A stretch of DNA of 64,000 nucleotides, taken from assembly GCA_020726505.1 (NCBI GenBank), contig JAHLEZ010000002.1:3968001-4032000 (forward strand). The letters run 5' to 3'. A program made the translations under genes and the position numbers. The notes below the pieces were generated by a model, which saw only the letters and a program-made list of their open reading frames with translations, had not been told where the DNA came from and did no database searches. Below are positions 22,178 to 34,900 of this stretch, piece after piece (position 1 is the stretch's first letter; every line of letters starts with the position of its first letter). The DNA comes from Leptodontidium sp. MPI-SDFR-AT-0119. Its lineage: Eukaryota; Ascomycota; Leotiomycetes; Helotiales; Leptodontidiaceae.

Positions 22178-24076
22178 TTAAACTCTGAATCTAAATCCAC
22201 CTGAATTGATCGCTCCCTCGACACGAATCCCCTGCTCCAATTTCCTATTCAACCTCACTAGAATGAATCGCTGGGTCGTAGCAGCCACAATAGCCATAAA
22301 GGCCATGGCGCAGTTGACACTCATAGCCGTTACATACCTCGGCTTTGCGGCATCGGTGTACATGTAACTGGCATAGATGGAGCTGGTATTTGAGATGGCG
22401 TTGATGAATGCAAGAGCAGCAGCTCGCTTAGCGGGTGGACGTGGAAGACTGTTACTGATCCAGGCCAAAGCGACAACATAGCCGGTGTAGACGCCAGGTA
22501 CCATGAACATCATTGCTACGTAACGCGGTGCGGTCTTTGTGGTTGCAGCTGCCAAGATATAGGCGAATATGGCGAAGAGAAGTGGGAGTGTGATGTGGAA
22601 GAAGCGTTCTCCAGTTCGATCTGGAAACAGTCAATTGCCGAGCCTTGATATGTGATCGGGGAGGAGATCCTACCCGCGTGCCATGAGTTCAAGAAGGTAG
22701 TGATCACTGCAAGGACATATGGAGGGGCAGTCAAAAGAAGTGTGTTGACATCGTTTTGTCCGAGAGTCTTCACCACAGTCCTACGGCACGTTAGCCTTTA
22801 CACGGAGCTGTCTTCAAAACGACAGAAACTTACGGGAAGAAGTTCGTGACAGTTCCGGATGCGACTATTCCAAAGAGAAGGAACATCAAAACGTATGTCT
22901 TGATATCCGTAAATGCAAGCTTCAATCCGACAATGAAGGACTGGTGCTCGCTATCAAGCCAATCGTCCTCTCCGATATCCTCTTCCAGACGCCAAATTGC
23001 GAGCTCGCGCTCCTCATCTGTTAACCACGACGTGGTTCTCGGGAAGTTGGGGAGAATGAAGAATGCGACCAGAGCAATTCCAATTGTAACAGTACCTTCA
23101 ATAATGAATAGCCATCGCCATGCTAATAATCCGTGAAGTCCATTCATGTTGAACCGAACCCCAGCTGCGATGAGCCCTGAGAAAGCGCCACTGATTAGAG
23201 CTCCAGAATAGAAGATTGCAGTTCGAAATCCCAGTTCCTTTCGTGTGTACCAGCAAGAGAGATAGTATAAGCATCCAGGCTATGAATATATTAGCAATGT
23301 CCCGTATTCACAATCCTAGGAGGAGGAGCTTACAAAGTACGCAGCTTCAACAAAACCCAGCATGAAACGGCATGCAATAAGTCCGCCGTAGCTCTGGCAT
23401 GCTGCAGTTGCGGTAGATATGATTCCCCATACTATCATGCATATTGGTAGATAAATCGCCGGTTTCCCAATCTTGTTCAAGAACAGGTTTGATGGTACTT
23501 GCATAAGCAGATATCCAACGAAGAGAATCGAGACCGATGTCTGTATAGGGATTAACACACTGCCACCAATGTCACAAGGCCGTCAACCAACATTGAATTC
23601 CGTCGTGGAAAGATTCAAGTCGTCCATAATGCCCGCCAATTTCGCAGCCGCAATGTTATTCTGGTAAAGCACCAAAATTAGTTTCGGAAATATCAAACTC
23701 TATATTTAGGAGCCTACCCGGTCGAGATAATTCATGATATACCTAGGCAAAAGAGACGTTAGCAAATATTATTGCGGGGAGTTTAGGATCGCATGACGTA
23801 GCTAAAGTGGATGGATATCATTAGCTCTTACATTATAACGATCATAGGCATGATTCGAAGATCCAGTTTTCGTCTTAACCTCAGCTCTGTTGCCTCTCTC
23901 ACTTCTGGAGTCATGTTGCGGATGAACTCAGGTGCTTCATGTCTTCGTGGGGCGACCTCCGCAGCACTCATATTCTTCTCAGCATGGTCAATTTGTTGGC
24001 TGTCCTTCTTATCTGAGCTGGAATCGACATCGCCAACAGCGATGCCTTTCTCGAGATTGTCGTGTGCAGTAGCCAT
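22178..24076 (-). CDS. MFS transporter, allantoate permease (Dal5/Tna1) family, seven exons
   Basis: Anion:cation symporter of the plasma membrane; relatives carry allantoate, nicotinate, pantothenate or similar organic anions. Exons 24076-23832, 23742-23718, 23660-23592, 23540-23334, 23279-22834, 22780-22674 and 22620-22178 all join in phase to give 513 residues, normal for the family. Diagnostic segments are MYIMNYLDRNNIAAAK in helix 1, LFVGYLLMQVPSNLFLNKIG around signature A and LLAWRWLFIIEGTVT after helix 6. One donor is unusual (AAT|GTTGGT at 23591) but phase and family alignment support it. The start is the ATG at 24076; an upstream open stretch begins only with TTG. Substrate is not determinable. 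Confidence 0.92.
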
Positions 24077-24812
24077 CTTAGCTGAGAAATTCCGTCTTCT
24101 CACTCCTAAAACGACAGCTCGAGGATTTCTGCTGTCTGTTGTACCTCGTAAGAACTTCAACCCGGAGAGGAGAATATAAAAGAGGAAGCAGAAAAGAAGG
24201 TCACAAGAAATAAGAAGTTGGAAAGGCGCTTGCTAAGTGTTACCCAAGACCCGTCGGCTTTTGATAAGCTATGCCAATGTATCAAGGATAAAGCCATCCA
24301 CAATAGCGCCGAAGAAAACGTTACCCCGGATTTTATCCAGCCAGTTGTGGGACCAGAGACGGGGAGAAGTCCACCGAAGAGACTTCCGAAGGCGGGGTAA
24401 AGCGCGACCCCAGCCCGGGTGGAGGATCGCCACGGCCTTTGAATTGGTTGCCGATGAATCAGATCACACGGAAATACGAAGTACGATTGCGGGAAAAGAG
24501 AAAGGAGAAGAAATGTCATTGGTGTTATGTTTGGCCAAGTTCTGTTTCTCCACAACTTTTTTTCACAAGTCAGTACTTGTCTGGTTTGAAATGAGTGATT
24601 GGGTAGACCTACGGATCACTCTACCTTCTCAGCACACTCCCGTCATCCTTCCGCCATCAATAGCCAACCGATTCACGGCTTTCTCCCCGAAGTTTGAACG
24701 CCGCCGGCTACTTATCCGAATATTAGCAAAATCTAAGCATCTGTGGCTGACTGTGTGTTGACGTACCAAGTGGTGGCTCAACATCATCTTTCCAGCCTTT
24801 GAATTAGCTCCG
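24077..24812. other. Intergenic, no supported gene
   Basis: About 740 bases upstream of the Dal5-type transporter gene. It contains overlapping short frames on both strands but no ATG-started ORF with family features. Confidence 0.45.
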
Positions 24813-25403
24813 TCACTCCTCCCTGATGACTTTCAAGGCAAGACAATCAGCAACAAAGCAAGCGAATGAGACGAGGCAAAAAAACTCACTGATGACTTCT
24901 TCCTTCTTGATGAACTTTCCGTTCTCCCTCTCCAACTTTCCCTCTGCTCGCTTCTTCCAAGCTCTCTTTCGTCCAGCTTTGGTCAATGGCACACTTCGCT
25001 TCTTGTACTTTCTCTTGAAAGCTTGCTCCTCCTTCTTCGCCATCTCTTGCATCTCCTTGTCTCTCCTGGCTTGGAGCCAGGGTTTCTCCCAATAGTTGAC
25101 CCTCTCCAGGGGTGCGCCGAGAGAGAAGCCATCGTCCAGGAGGTCGTCGCCCCAAAAGTCGAAGCCCTCGTCCGGCAGCAGATCGTTCAGATCGGATGCC
25201 CAGTCATTCAGCCAGGGAGTTAGACCTGGTCTGAGAGTTGGGACGGGCTTCGGAAGACGTTTTTGAGGCGGTGGTGATGGTAGACCACGGAACAGACCCA
25301 GGCCGTTGGGATGACCTGGTGATGGTTTGGTGTATAGGCGAGTGCGTTGGTTGGCCAGCACCATCAGGTGCAATTCTTCTGGCTTGAGTGATGGTCGTTG
25401 CAT
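24813..25403 (-). CDS. Lys/Arg-rich hypothetical protein
   Basis: ATG at 25403 (MQRPSLKPEELHLMVLANQR) gives 196 residues if read through, or 176 if the 60-nt candidate intron 24889-24830 (GTGAGT..TTGAAAG) is removed. Both products end in the same REE tail because the intron length is a multiple of three and it has no stop. The N-half is Pro-rich, then an acidic Asp/Trp segment (DEGFDFWGDDLLDDG), then a strongly basic helical region (FKRKYKKRSVPLTKAGRKRA). No signal peptide or membrane segment is present in the spliced form. I do not recognise the family; a nucleic-acid or ribosome association would suit the basic helix but is speculation. Confidence 0.65.
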   Translation of the reverse strand: MQRPSLKPEELHLMVLANQRTRLYTKPSPGHPNGLGLFRGLPSPPPQKRLPKPVPTLRPGLTPWLNDWASDLNDLLPDEGFDFWGDDLLDDGFSLGAPLERVNYWEKPWLQARRDKEMQEMAKKEEQAFKRKYKKRSVPLTKAGRKRAWKKRAEGKLERENGKFIKKEEVISEFFCLVSFACFVADCLALKVIREE

Positions 25404-25940
25404 TTTGGGAAGAGGTGGTGATGTGTCTGAGGATGGATGGCAGTTTGTTGTATGAAGTTTGAAGTTTGACCTGGCGAGGGTCTCGAGGGTTTGTGATTGT
25501 ATTGAAGAAATGTCTGGAAGTTGTTGCTGAAAGATTGACAAGCAAGAGGGAAACTTTGGAGGGAAAATATAATTTATCAAGTCCTAGGAGGAATCAACGC
25601 ACAATAGGAGCGATTACAGTAGGTTTGGAAGAAAATAATATACTTCGCAAGTATTGTGCTTGAAGACTCCATTCAACCCATTGACAATAGCAGTAGTTTA
25701 AGCGAAGCGAGCTATTCACCTAGTTTTTGAATCGAAAATTGAATTGCAATGCCCGCACCTGCATCCACACTCCTGAAGCACAGCAATGGATTAAATAGTC
25801 TATAAGGGCATCTTTTGTGTTCTTCAGAGAGGACCACGCCTGCTTGAAAGCTTCAAACACGTGGAAGCGGACGAGTCGCATGTAAAGCTAAATAAACCAA
25901 CAAAGTAAAGAGTGAGAAGCGACAATTCGACACGCCAAAC
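25404..25940. other. Intergenic, nothing recognised
   Basis: About 540 bases between two leftward genes, with a promoter for the Lys-rich gene presumably near 25403-25600. No ORF or repeat is supported. Confidence 0.45.
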
Positions 25941-26892
25941 TTATAGCTTGGATTGCTTAACCAGAATCTTCTGCAGACCCTCCTTGAGGTTCGTATTCAT
26001 CCCACTTGCAGCCGGTCGGCCACTCTCCCGGTCGACGAAAACATGAATAAGCTCTCCAACCGACTTCACCTCCTCGACCCCTTGTTCAAAAAGTGCAACT
26101 TCATAGGTGACACTGGTTTTCCCAAGCTTGTTGACCCTGAGAGCTAGGTCGGCGACAGCAGGAAATGCTATTGATCCAAAGAAATCTCCGTGGGAATGAA
26201 CGACAAGTCCATACCTAGCCGCTGTTAGTGAACTGTATTAAACGAGCAAAAAGAAATTGCGTTATCAAAAATTCATTCTCGTGAAGTGAAAGAAGTCCTG
26301 GATTCGGGGAGAGGACCCTAAGTCAATCTTTATACTGGAATAGAAGTGAATTTTTCCACCCACGAGGCAACTTTCTCGTGACAGCCACTTGCTAGCCTTG
26401 AGGCTGCTCGGCATTCTGTGATTGAGGTTTTCAAAGGACCTGACAGCCTCAGACGAAATCCACGTATCGGACTATCGACATCCGATCGAATATAATCTCA
26501 AGGTCTAATTTGGCATATTGAATTCGTAGTAAATCCTTTGCCAAACAGTTTACTGGGAGTCCAAAACCTTAAATTGTGAAACGTAAGAAAATGGGGGCTC
26601 TTGCTGTGAAGATGTCGGTGGATGTAGACCACATTCTTTAACGAGATAAGTGTTGACCACCGAGTCATAACTAGAACACCATTGTTAGGAACGAGTTGAG
26701 GAATGAGATATGGCTGCTTACAGAAAGTTGTAGATGGAGTTGTTCATATGGTCATACATATCGTTGTCGGCCCTGGAAATATTAAACGATGATCTTACCT
26801 CCAGCTCGATGGATTTCTCACCATCTCGTTCGATATTCTAGAATATACCCATAGTCTTTTCTCCGACGCTGTTTGAGGTCACGGGAAGCCAT
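25941..26892 (-). CDS. Hotdog-fold acyl-CoA thioesterase-like protein, four short exons
   Basis: Small thioesterase of the 4-hydroxybenzoyl-CoA thioesterase type, cutting acyl-CoA thioesters; substrate unknown. Exons 26892-26822, 26772-26722, 26670-26605 and 26214-25941 give 153 residues. The joined product reads YILEYRTRWADNDMYDHMNN (the family's D-x-D-x-x-x-H-x-N-N signature), then YDSVVNTYL, then LVVHSHGDFFGSIAFPAVAD and LRVNKLGKTSVTYEVALFEQ, all hallmarks of the fold. Introns 1 and 2 are GT-AG (49 and 51 nt). Intron 3 is 390 nt and starts GC (CACA|GCAAGA); only this donor reproduces the expected SSQ-YGLVV junction. The gene is easy to miss because no exon is a long ORF. If the GC donor is not used the gene would be dead. 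Confidence 0.82.
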
Positions 26893-29224
26893 AGCTCCCG
26901 GAGCCCTCGAAGTGGGGGGGTTTTCGAGGTTGCTCGTGATCCCGTGACAAGTGCACTGTGGTATGGGGATCCTGCTAATTTGCACGCAGACAGAAAGGCA
27001 AAATTGAAGTCCGCAAACTTGGAAGTGTACTGTATCTCATCCTTGAACTGTCGACGTCGGCATCCTACCGAGGTTGCGAAGTGTTGCCCAGCAGCCGCTG
27101 ACAAATCAAGACCCCTCCCCCGCCCTCGACTGACTAGCGGCCGCTTCTGGTCATCAAACCGCAAGCAAAATTTCGAACACGGCCTCGAAAAGGGTATCTT
27201 CTTACTCAATTAATTATGAATAACTTATAACATCACGGAAGTTGTCATCTGCGTAGTGTTCGGTGGCTCGGTACTTGAGAGCTAGGCTATATGGCTGCTT
27301 CGATGGTGTGTGGGCATCTACGGCGCGGACATGTCATGATGCCGTGTCTGGTGACGCGAGTTCCTATACGAAACAATTCGCTCGAAAAGGACAAACTAAG
27401 GCTTGCCCACTCCTGAGGTATTTTCCAGAGTAAATTTCTTGTAATCATTTCGAGACTTTGGATAAGCTCTGATTCATGGATGTAGTAAAGAGAGTGAAGG
27501 TTAGCCTTCGCTTGGCAAGAGACGAATTTGGGCCGCCTCGAAAGTCACGATGACACTGGTGGAAGTTCGTTCCATGAAAAGGACTAAAGTTGCTGAGGTC
27601 AGGGCATATCAGATGACCGATGAAAATCAAGGACTTAATGGTGGGTAGGCACTGCTGGGTAGAAACTCGTCGAAAGGTCTTTGCGAATGTTGCTTGATAC
27701 TCCTTTATGCAGATCCCAGTGAGTAGAAACTCTTCTTTTGGCGACACAGTTCGCTTCGTTGATACGGAAACGAAGGCCATGAAGTTATTTTGGTCCTGGG
27801 CCTCGTCTCTCGCACACGCTCTCTGGCCTGCTGGCTGCAGGGTATCAACCAATTTAAGTTCCATGGAAGCATCGGTAGAAGCGGTCAGAGAAGGAAAATT
27901 CGAGATTTCAAAACACATGCAAAGTTTCTTCATAACCGACCCGGCATCACAAAAACCATAATCATAACTCTGTTCCCTCTGTTCCTGCTGTTCCTGTCAT
28001 GGCGGATCCTATCAAAATTGAGCTCGAGTCAACCACAAAGCACACAAGTGCAAAAGCATGACTCTGACAAGGTCCCAGCCATCCAGGAACTTTGCAGTAC
28101 CGCTGGGGAACGATTAATGTGCTAGCTAGCCTCTCGTCCGTGTTGAAACATAGGATGCTTTCTTTTGCACTGCCACGCTTGCCTCCAGCTGTTTGATTGC
28201 TCGCACTCTCGGTCAAGGCGTGCAGCACAATGGTTCTTTCCAAATAATTAGTTGTCTCATGCGAGCGAGAACCAAGACTCAAAGACATTGCTGAATTTTG
28301 GTTCTGGAGGGTCCAGTGTATGACAAGATGGAGGGGTTTAAATGAGGGTTTTGAGATCGGGGTTGAGGGGTCCAAGCGAGGAAGTATGCATATCAATCAA
28401 AGCTTTTGCAGATCCAAGGTTCAACGTAGGAGAGGAGAACAGCCAGCCACAGGTTCTAGTGCAAACTTGGCGCGGCTAACTGCTTTCCAGCCATCTACAC
28501 TACAGATCTTTCGCAAAATGGCAGATTAGATACTCCTACTTCCTGTTTTCTGTACTGAATGCAGGGGCCGCCGCATTGGTACAACCAACCAGAGCAATCG
28601 GTACTAAGTCCTTCGCCACACGGATAACTGGATCCTCTGGCATTTGAAATCTTCCTAGCCGCCTTAATCTGTCCAAGTCTTCTCGTGGGTAATATTTTGA
28701 CTTTGTGACAGTGGCTAGTCGAAGTCTAATTTACCGATGCCAGCAGCATCTTACCGATCGGTTTTCAAGACTTCCTTATGGAAGGCGGTCCCAGGCTTCC
28801 TCAAACCTACTTGACCTATATCGCGCCGAATAATAGGCAAGATGAGCTGGGATCGCAATTTTGTCCGCCACCGCGATGGTTACTTTCATCAATTCTTCTA
28901 TTTGTCTCGTCTTGAAATGCACCATTAACTCTCAACACTCTAAAAGGATTATCTCCGGTCCCGGATAGCATGCCCGGACGGCAGCCCCCATTTAGCTTTT
29001 CATTAGCATGCGAACCTCTTCTACAGCTTGAGTTCCTCTTGCTCCTCTATTTGATTTGATTTTGGCTGCGTTGCGTTTTCTTGAGTTCCAAATTCTGCTT
29101 CGAACTGGGCCCTGCCACAGACACTAACAGTCCATGGACGTGTGGAGAACACCTTTTCATACACCCTGGCGTGAGCGAATTGAGAGATATCAAGCTATAG
29201 AGGTGTACCTACCAGCTGTCAAGT
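26893..29224. other. Gene-poor region with repeat copy B
   Basis: About 2.3 kb between divergent genes. It contains the element at 27328-27539. An open frame on the minus strand at 27445-27933 overlaps the repeat and shows no family signature, so I do not call it. The 3' part (28900-29224) is presumably the promoter of the bZIP gene. Confidence 0.45.
27328..27539 (+). repeat. MITE-like element, copy B (about 212 bp)
   Basis: The right end read backwards is GAGGCGGCCCAAATTCGTCT, nearly identical to copies A and C. The left end is more decayed (CGTGTCTGGTGACGCGAG, 15 of 18 bases shared with copy A). The internal block GAGACTTTGGATAAG..GATTCATGGA at 27453-27480 matches the other copies. Non-coding. 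Confidence 0.62.
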
Positions 29225-31446
29225 ATGGCGGACGAACAGCCTAATTATCCTGACTCGAAAGAGACAACGGATATTGGAGAACCACCAAACAGCAAGCCTG
29301 GAGCGAAACGCAGAGGTAAGAACAAAATGCGCGACTGTCCAGACAGGTCCCCCTCGTCCTCTGCAAGCAATGATATTCTATTTTGTCTAACATCATTAGC
29401 ATCTCGCGCCGGAACTCGAAGTGTTGCTTCCCTTACGCCTGAGCAACTCGCCCGGAAGAGGGCGAATGACCGTGAGGCCCAGGTGAGTTTGTTTATTCCA
29501 CACCCATTAAATATCTACAGATGTGGAGATGTCAAAACTCCTGTACCTAGATCCCCTAGTCAAAAGTAAATCAGTAACAAGCACTGAATATTGCGAGAAC
29601 AATAGAGGTCCATTCGACAGAGGACGAAAACACACATTGAGGAACTAGAACAACGGATTCGAGATCTATCACAAGATCAAGATGCCAGAGACTTTGAACA
29701 AATTCAAAGGCGAAATGCAGAGCTTGAAGAGGAACTGAGACAGCTTAGAGAGTTACTAGGACGTTCAGACGGTAGCCTCGCTTCTTCGCCCGAGCCAACT
29801 CCCTTGCCTTGTAAGTTCCACGGATTTTTTCTATATTAGCTCAGAGAAGGCCATCTGACCTTTTGGAACATCAAGTGATGAGAAGCTGCTACACCCAACT
29901 CCTCGCCCGTGACCAAGGTTTACGAAAAGATCGTGTGGGTCGATCGAACTGACGTTCTGTGAGATGAAGCCAGGTATGGTATGGACATTCTGGAAGAACC
30001 ACATCCGTTGGCATATTCCACAAGCTGGAGTACCCAAGGCATGGGGGGGCCAAACTCGCCATATTCGTCTTTTCCAACTTCAAGCGCAGGTGATTTACTC
30101 TCGTCATTTGCTCCTGACCATTCAGGATTGGCTTCCGAGTTCTCGGATTCAGGGAGCGCGGGAAGCGATACGTTCAATGATGTAGAAATCGGGTTCAATG
30201 ACCTCACAAGTTCGCCAACCGTCCCTACTCCTATGAATCGAAGAGGTATCCCCAACTCGAGACCACAGTTCGGCCGAAGTAGATCATACCCGCACGGAAG
30301 ATTTGGTACATACAATTTCTCAAGTCTATGAGTGTATTGCTAATATATTGATAGGATTGCCATCCAATAATCCGCCGCCGTTGACCATGAATGGGAGTGT
30401 AAATGGAATCGGTCCCTCGCCTTTAGCGGGCCAGCCCATATCTCCCGTTAATAGGTCACTGGTGATGAATGCCAATGGACTACGCCACCCTCCACCACCA
30501 ACAAGCCATCCCTTGACCTTAAGCCAGAGCAAACCTCGAATGGGCTCAGCAGGCCCACCGCAACAAAACGGCACTATCTACGAGTTACCAGGGCCTATGC
30601 GAGCTCGTCCGGCTTGGGAAATGTCTCTACCATTCCTTCAACCTACTGGTAGGTTCTGTTCTCCCCTGAATACTCCGCAATCAAAAATCCATGATCAGAT
30701 CCCGTGTTCTGATTCTGAGGCTTTGAAAATTATATAGACTAAAGTCTGACTAGGGCCACTCGACAGTATCCTCATGGGAATACTTCAGCGTCAAAGGAGC
30801 CTGGCTACCGAGAATACACCTAGCAGTCTACTCACAGGTCCATATCATCCGGATCTCAGGGCTTTCATGAACCCGGAGATGTCTAACAACGTCCACCCAG
30901 TGGCATCGGTAGCCTGCGATCTCGCTCGGAGGCTCGAATTCGCCGGGTTTGCTGAGAAAGTTGCGGCATTGTTCCTCGTGTATCACTTTATTCAGTGGCA
31001 AATCTCACCCACGCTGGAGACTTATCAAAACATGCCGGACTGGTTCCACCCACGACCCTCGCAATTAGCCACAGCACATCCTTTTGTTACATCTCTTGTA
31101 AGTTTTTTCTCACATTGAAGAAACCCAACGAGATTACTGACTTGCACTCCAGATAATTTGGGGGACACTTCGAGACGTCATGGTCGGAGACCAGCAGAAA
31201 TACGCGACTGAGGAATTCATCAATGTGTACCAGCTGTGTATTACTGTAAACTGGCCTTTTCGAGATGAAGATATTCTGGTGTTTGTTGGGGAGGAGTTGA
31301 GGTTGACGGATGCTTTCATTCGCCATATCGAAATCCAAGCGAACTGGAGTTTGAACGAACCTTTCCAGCGACGATACCCGGAATTAAGAGATGTTTGCAG
31401 GTTCTCCGAGTTGTCTGTGCCCCATATGGGTAGCAACGCGCATTAG
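29225..31446 (+). CDS. bZIP transcription factor with DUF3425-type C-terminal domain
   Basis: Nuclear DNA-binding regulator. Seven exons (29225-29315, 29400-29482, 29606-29810, 29964-30305, 30355-30648, 30754-31097, 31153-31446) join in phase to 550 residues. The basic region ARKRANDREAQRSIRQRT lies at about residues 48-65 and is split by an intron after Gln58. A leucine-zipper-like helix with heptad Leu/Ile follows to about residue 115. The middle is Pro/Ser-rich and disordered. Residues 338-540 (LQRQRSLATENTPSSLLTGP through FINVYQLCITVNWPFRDEDI) match the helical DUF3425 domain common in ascomycete bZIP proteins. The fourth acceptor could be 29963 or 29969, changing two residues. Target genes are unknown. 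Confidence 0.92.
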
Positions 31447-31938
31447 GAGAATATTTGGGTTTAGGCGCTGGAGGAGGGATTGGAGCGATTTGTCATGGAA
31501 TAAGCAACACATCAACAGAGTTAGGGTCTGTCATGGTAGAGAAACAAGTTACTATACATCTTCTGTCTGTACAGCACATAAAAGTACAACCCGAATTTAT
31601 TTTGGACTTTAGTTTCTGACTTCGTGTTGACTAAAACGAAACGTGGATGGAGCCTTCCTTCTGTGATATGCTTTCATCTAGGCCACGAATTGACTTTGAT
31701 ATATCTTTGCAAAGATCTACAATACTATGGAACGGAGTTAATACGATTATTTTTTAGTTTCTTAAAAATTTTTTTTTAATAAAAATCCACGTCCTCTGAA
31801 AAGAGTCATTTGTATGAAGATCCTGTGACCTGGTGCATTGGCGGGCCTCGGCTGTTCTTGAACGTCCCAAAAGTCGCGTCAAACCCGCGATAATTTCATC
31901 GAGACGCGACAAACCGCAAGTAATCTCTCCAAGCACCT
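31447..31938. other. Intergenic promoter region
   Basis: About 490 bases containing A/T runs near 31740-31790 and the promoter of the SNF2-type gene. No ORF or RNA gene is supported. Confidence 0.45.
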
Positions 31939-34900
31939 ATGGCGCGCACAGAAGATCAAACCGATGAGCAGACTGAAGATGAAGATGAAATATCAACGCC
32001 GGAGGGGATTGGGAGAGCTGTGATAGGCACAGATGAGTATATCAACCGTTCGTCAACCCCGCCACTGCGTAATACCTCGCTGATAGAATAGGAATTGTTC
32101 AACGCGAATCAGACCCCGACACGGATTCCGATATCGAACTCACAGGTATTGCGCCTTCTACATTCGAGAAGGGGAAGCGAAAGGCTGGAGAGAGAGTGGC
32201 GTGGTCGTCGGATGAGGGGGAGGGAGAGGATGCATACGAGAAATTCAAGAACCGGAAGTCCGCCAAAAGGAAGAAGGTAGCAGCGAACAGGAAAAAGCTG
32301 AAGGAGAAGACCAAGGAGATCGTGGAGAGTAGGAAGAAGTCCAAGAATATTGGAGAGTCGTCGACGAAGGAGAGGCTATGGGGAGATGGGTCTGATTATG
32401 AGATGCTGGATGATGAGATACCCGAATACCTGAAGCTGCGGCGAAAGGAATTCGACAGAAAGCATAACCAATATCACGAAGATGCACTCAAAGTACCTCC
32501 TAGGTATGAGGAAATTTACTTTTCGGACGACGAGAGAATGGCGGATCTTGCTGAGCGTCCGGATTTCCCACCATCCATTGAGCCTTCGAGAGAATATAAA
32601 GATATTGAGTTACCTCACTCGGCAGGGGTTATACCGGCCTCTATCGCACAGTACTTGAGGGGTTATCAGGTCACTGGTGTTGCGTTCTTGCACGAGCTAT
32701 TTGTTTACCAGAAAGGTTGGATTGAAGCCCCCAAATCCCAGGTTCAAAGACTAACTGAAACCACAAGGCGGTCTTCTTGGTGACGATATGGGTCTGGGCA
32801 AAACTGTTCAAGTCGCTGCATTCTTGACAGCAGCTTTTGGAAAGACTGGGGATGAAAGGGATGCGAAGCGTATGCGAAAGATGCGAAGGGCGTCGAGCAA
32901 GCCATGGTATCCCCGAGTCCTCATTGTCTGCCCCGGATCTTTGATGGACAATTGGAAGAATGAACTTGAGCGGTGGGGATGGTGGCATGTTGATAAATAC
33001 TATGGCAACAAGGGTGAAAGAGAATCTGTTGCCCAGGCTGCTATCTCGGGCCGTGTAGAAGTCGTCATTACCACCTACACGACGTACAGAAACCACCTAG
33101 AGAAGTTGAACCAGACTCCGTGGGATTGTGTTGTTGCAGATGAATGCCATCAGCTCAAGGAGCCATCAGCAGAGACTACCAAGGCGATGAACCAAGTCAA
33201 TGCACTGTGCAGAATTGGGCTGACCGGGACGGCCATTCAGAACAAATATGATGAGCTATGGACTTTACTCAATTGGACTAACCCAGGCAGATTTGGTCCA
33301 TTGTCGACCTGGAAGACCAGTATCAGCAATCCTTTGAAGATGGGACAGTCGTACGTACTCTTATCTAATTCCGTTTATTATCCTGCTAAACGTCTCAGTC
33401 ATGATTGTACCAACCATCAACTCAAACAAGCAAGACAAACCGCCGAGAAACTTCGCGACAACTTACTACCTCAATTCTTCCTTCGCCGCATGAAATCACT
33501 AATCGCTCACCAGCTTCCGAAAAAGACCGACAAAGTCGTCTTTTGTCCTCTCACAAGCCTTCAGAAAAAAGCATACGAGTTCTTTCTTGAAAGTCCTCTT
33601 GTTGAGACTGTCAGAACCTCCGCCGATGTCTGCGATTGTGGTAAGGGCCTCAAGCGTGGATGGTGTTGTTACATGACCATTCCAGGTTCAAACACATCCT
33701 GGCGGGTAAGTTCCAACTGGATAGAATTTGGTGGTCAAACGCTTACATTATTCAAGGCCATGGTCTTTCCTGTCATTACAATTCTTCAGAAACTATCGAA
33801 CCATCTCGCAATCTTGATTCCAAATCCAGCCGACCCACCTGAGAAACGAGAGCGAGATCTTGAGCATCTCAAGGAGATGCTTCCGGACCACTGGAGAGAG
33901 CTGTACGAGAACCGGGGATCTCTAGCAACGCTCTCCGATCCGGAGTTCTGTGGCAAGGTTGGATTTCGTCTCCAAGCTTCGAACACTTTCTAACATCCTG
34001 TGTAGTGGGCAATCCTCAAGAAACTGCTGAAGTATTGGCACGAGAATGGGGATAAAGTCCTCATCTTTTCGCACAGTGTGAGATTGTTAGAGCTGCTACA
34101 GTATCTCTTCAACAATACCAGCTACACAGTCAGTTTCTTGAGCGGGAAAACGAAAAATGACGACCGTCAGAAGCTAGTTGATGCCTTCAATTCCGATCCC
34201 AACCAATTCGTGTTTCTGATATCAACGAAAGCTGGAGGTATGTAATGCCTAACCCATATCGCCAAAGTGTTTTGCTAATTCTGTAGGGGTCGGGTTGAAC
34301 ATTACCAGCGCCAACAAAGTCGTCATATTTGACCCGAATTGGAACCCTAGTTATGACTTACAGGCCCAAGACCGAGCGTACCGAATCGGCCAACTAAGAG
34401 ACGTTGAGGTATATCGATTGGTGTCTGCCGGCACAGTTGAGGAAATTGTGTATGCTCGCCAAATTTACAAGCAACAGCAAGCAAATATCGGCTACACTGC
34501 TTCGACTGAACGTCGATACTTCAAGGGTGTCCAAAACATGCCTGGTCAAAAGGGAGAGATATTTGGCTTGCACAATCTTCTCACATTCCACGCAGACAGC
34601 GTTGTACTTCGAGACATCGTCAATAAGACAAACGTAGCAGAAGCCAAGCGAGGCGTCGAAATCTTAGACTTTGACATGGACGATGCGGCGAACGACGAGG
34701 ACAATCCTCTTAAAGTCGATGATCTTGACGACGAAGATGGTGCTATGAGCCAGCTCGCCGCTCTCCTGACGGAAGATGACTCAAAAAAGAAAGCCAAACC
34801 TCGACCTAAAACGGACCCGATCCAGGCTATCCTGGCAGCCGCAGGTGTCGAGTACACTCATGAGAACTCAGAAGTTGTCGGCTCGTCTAGAGTAGAGGCG

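Noticed and set aside
27445..27933. Minus-strand 162-codon frame
   Set aside because: Runs through the inverted-repeat element and shows no family pattern.
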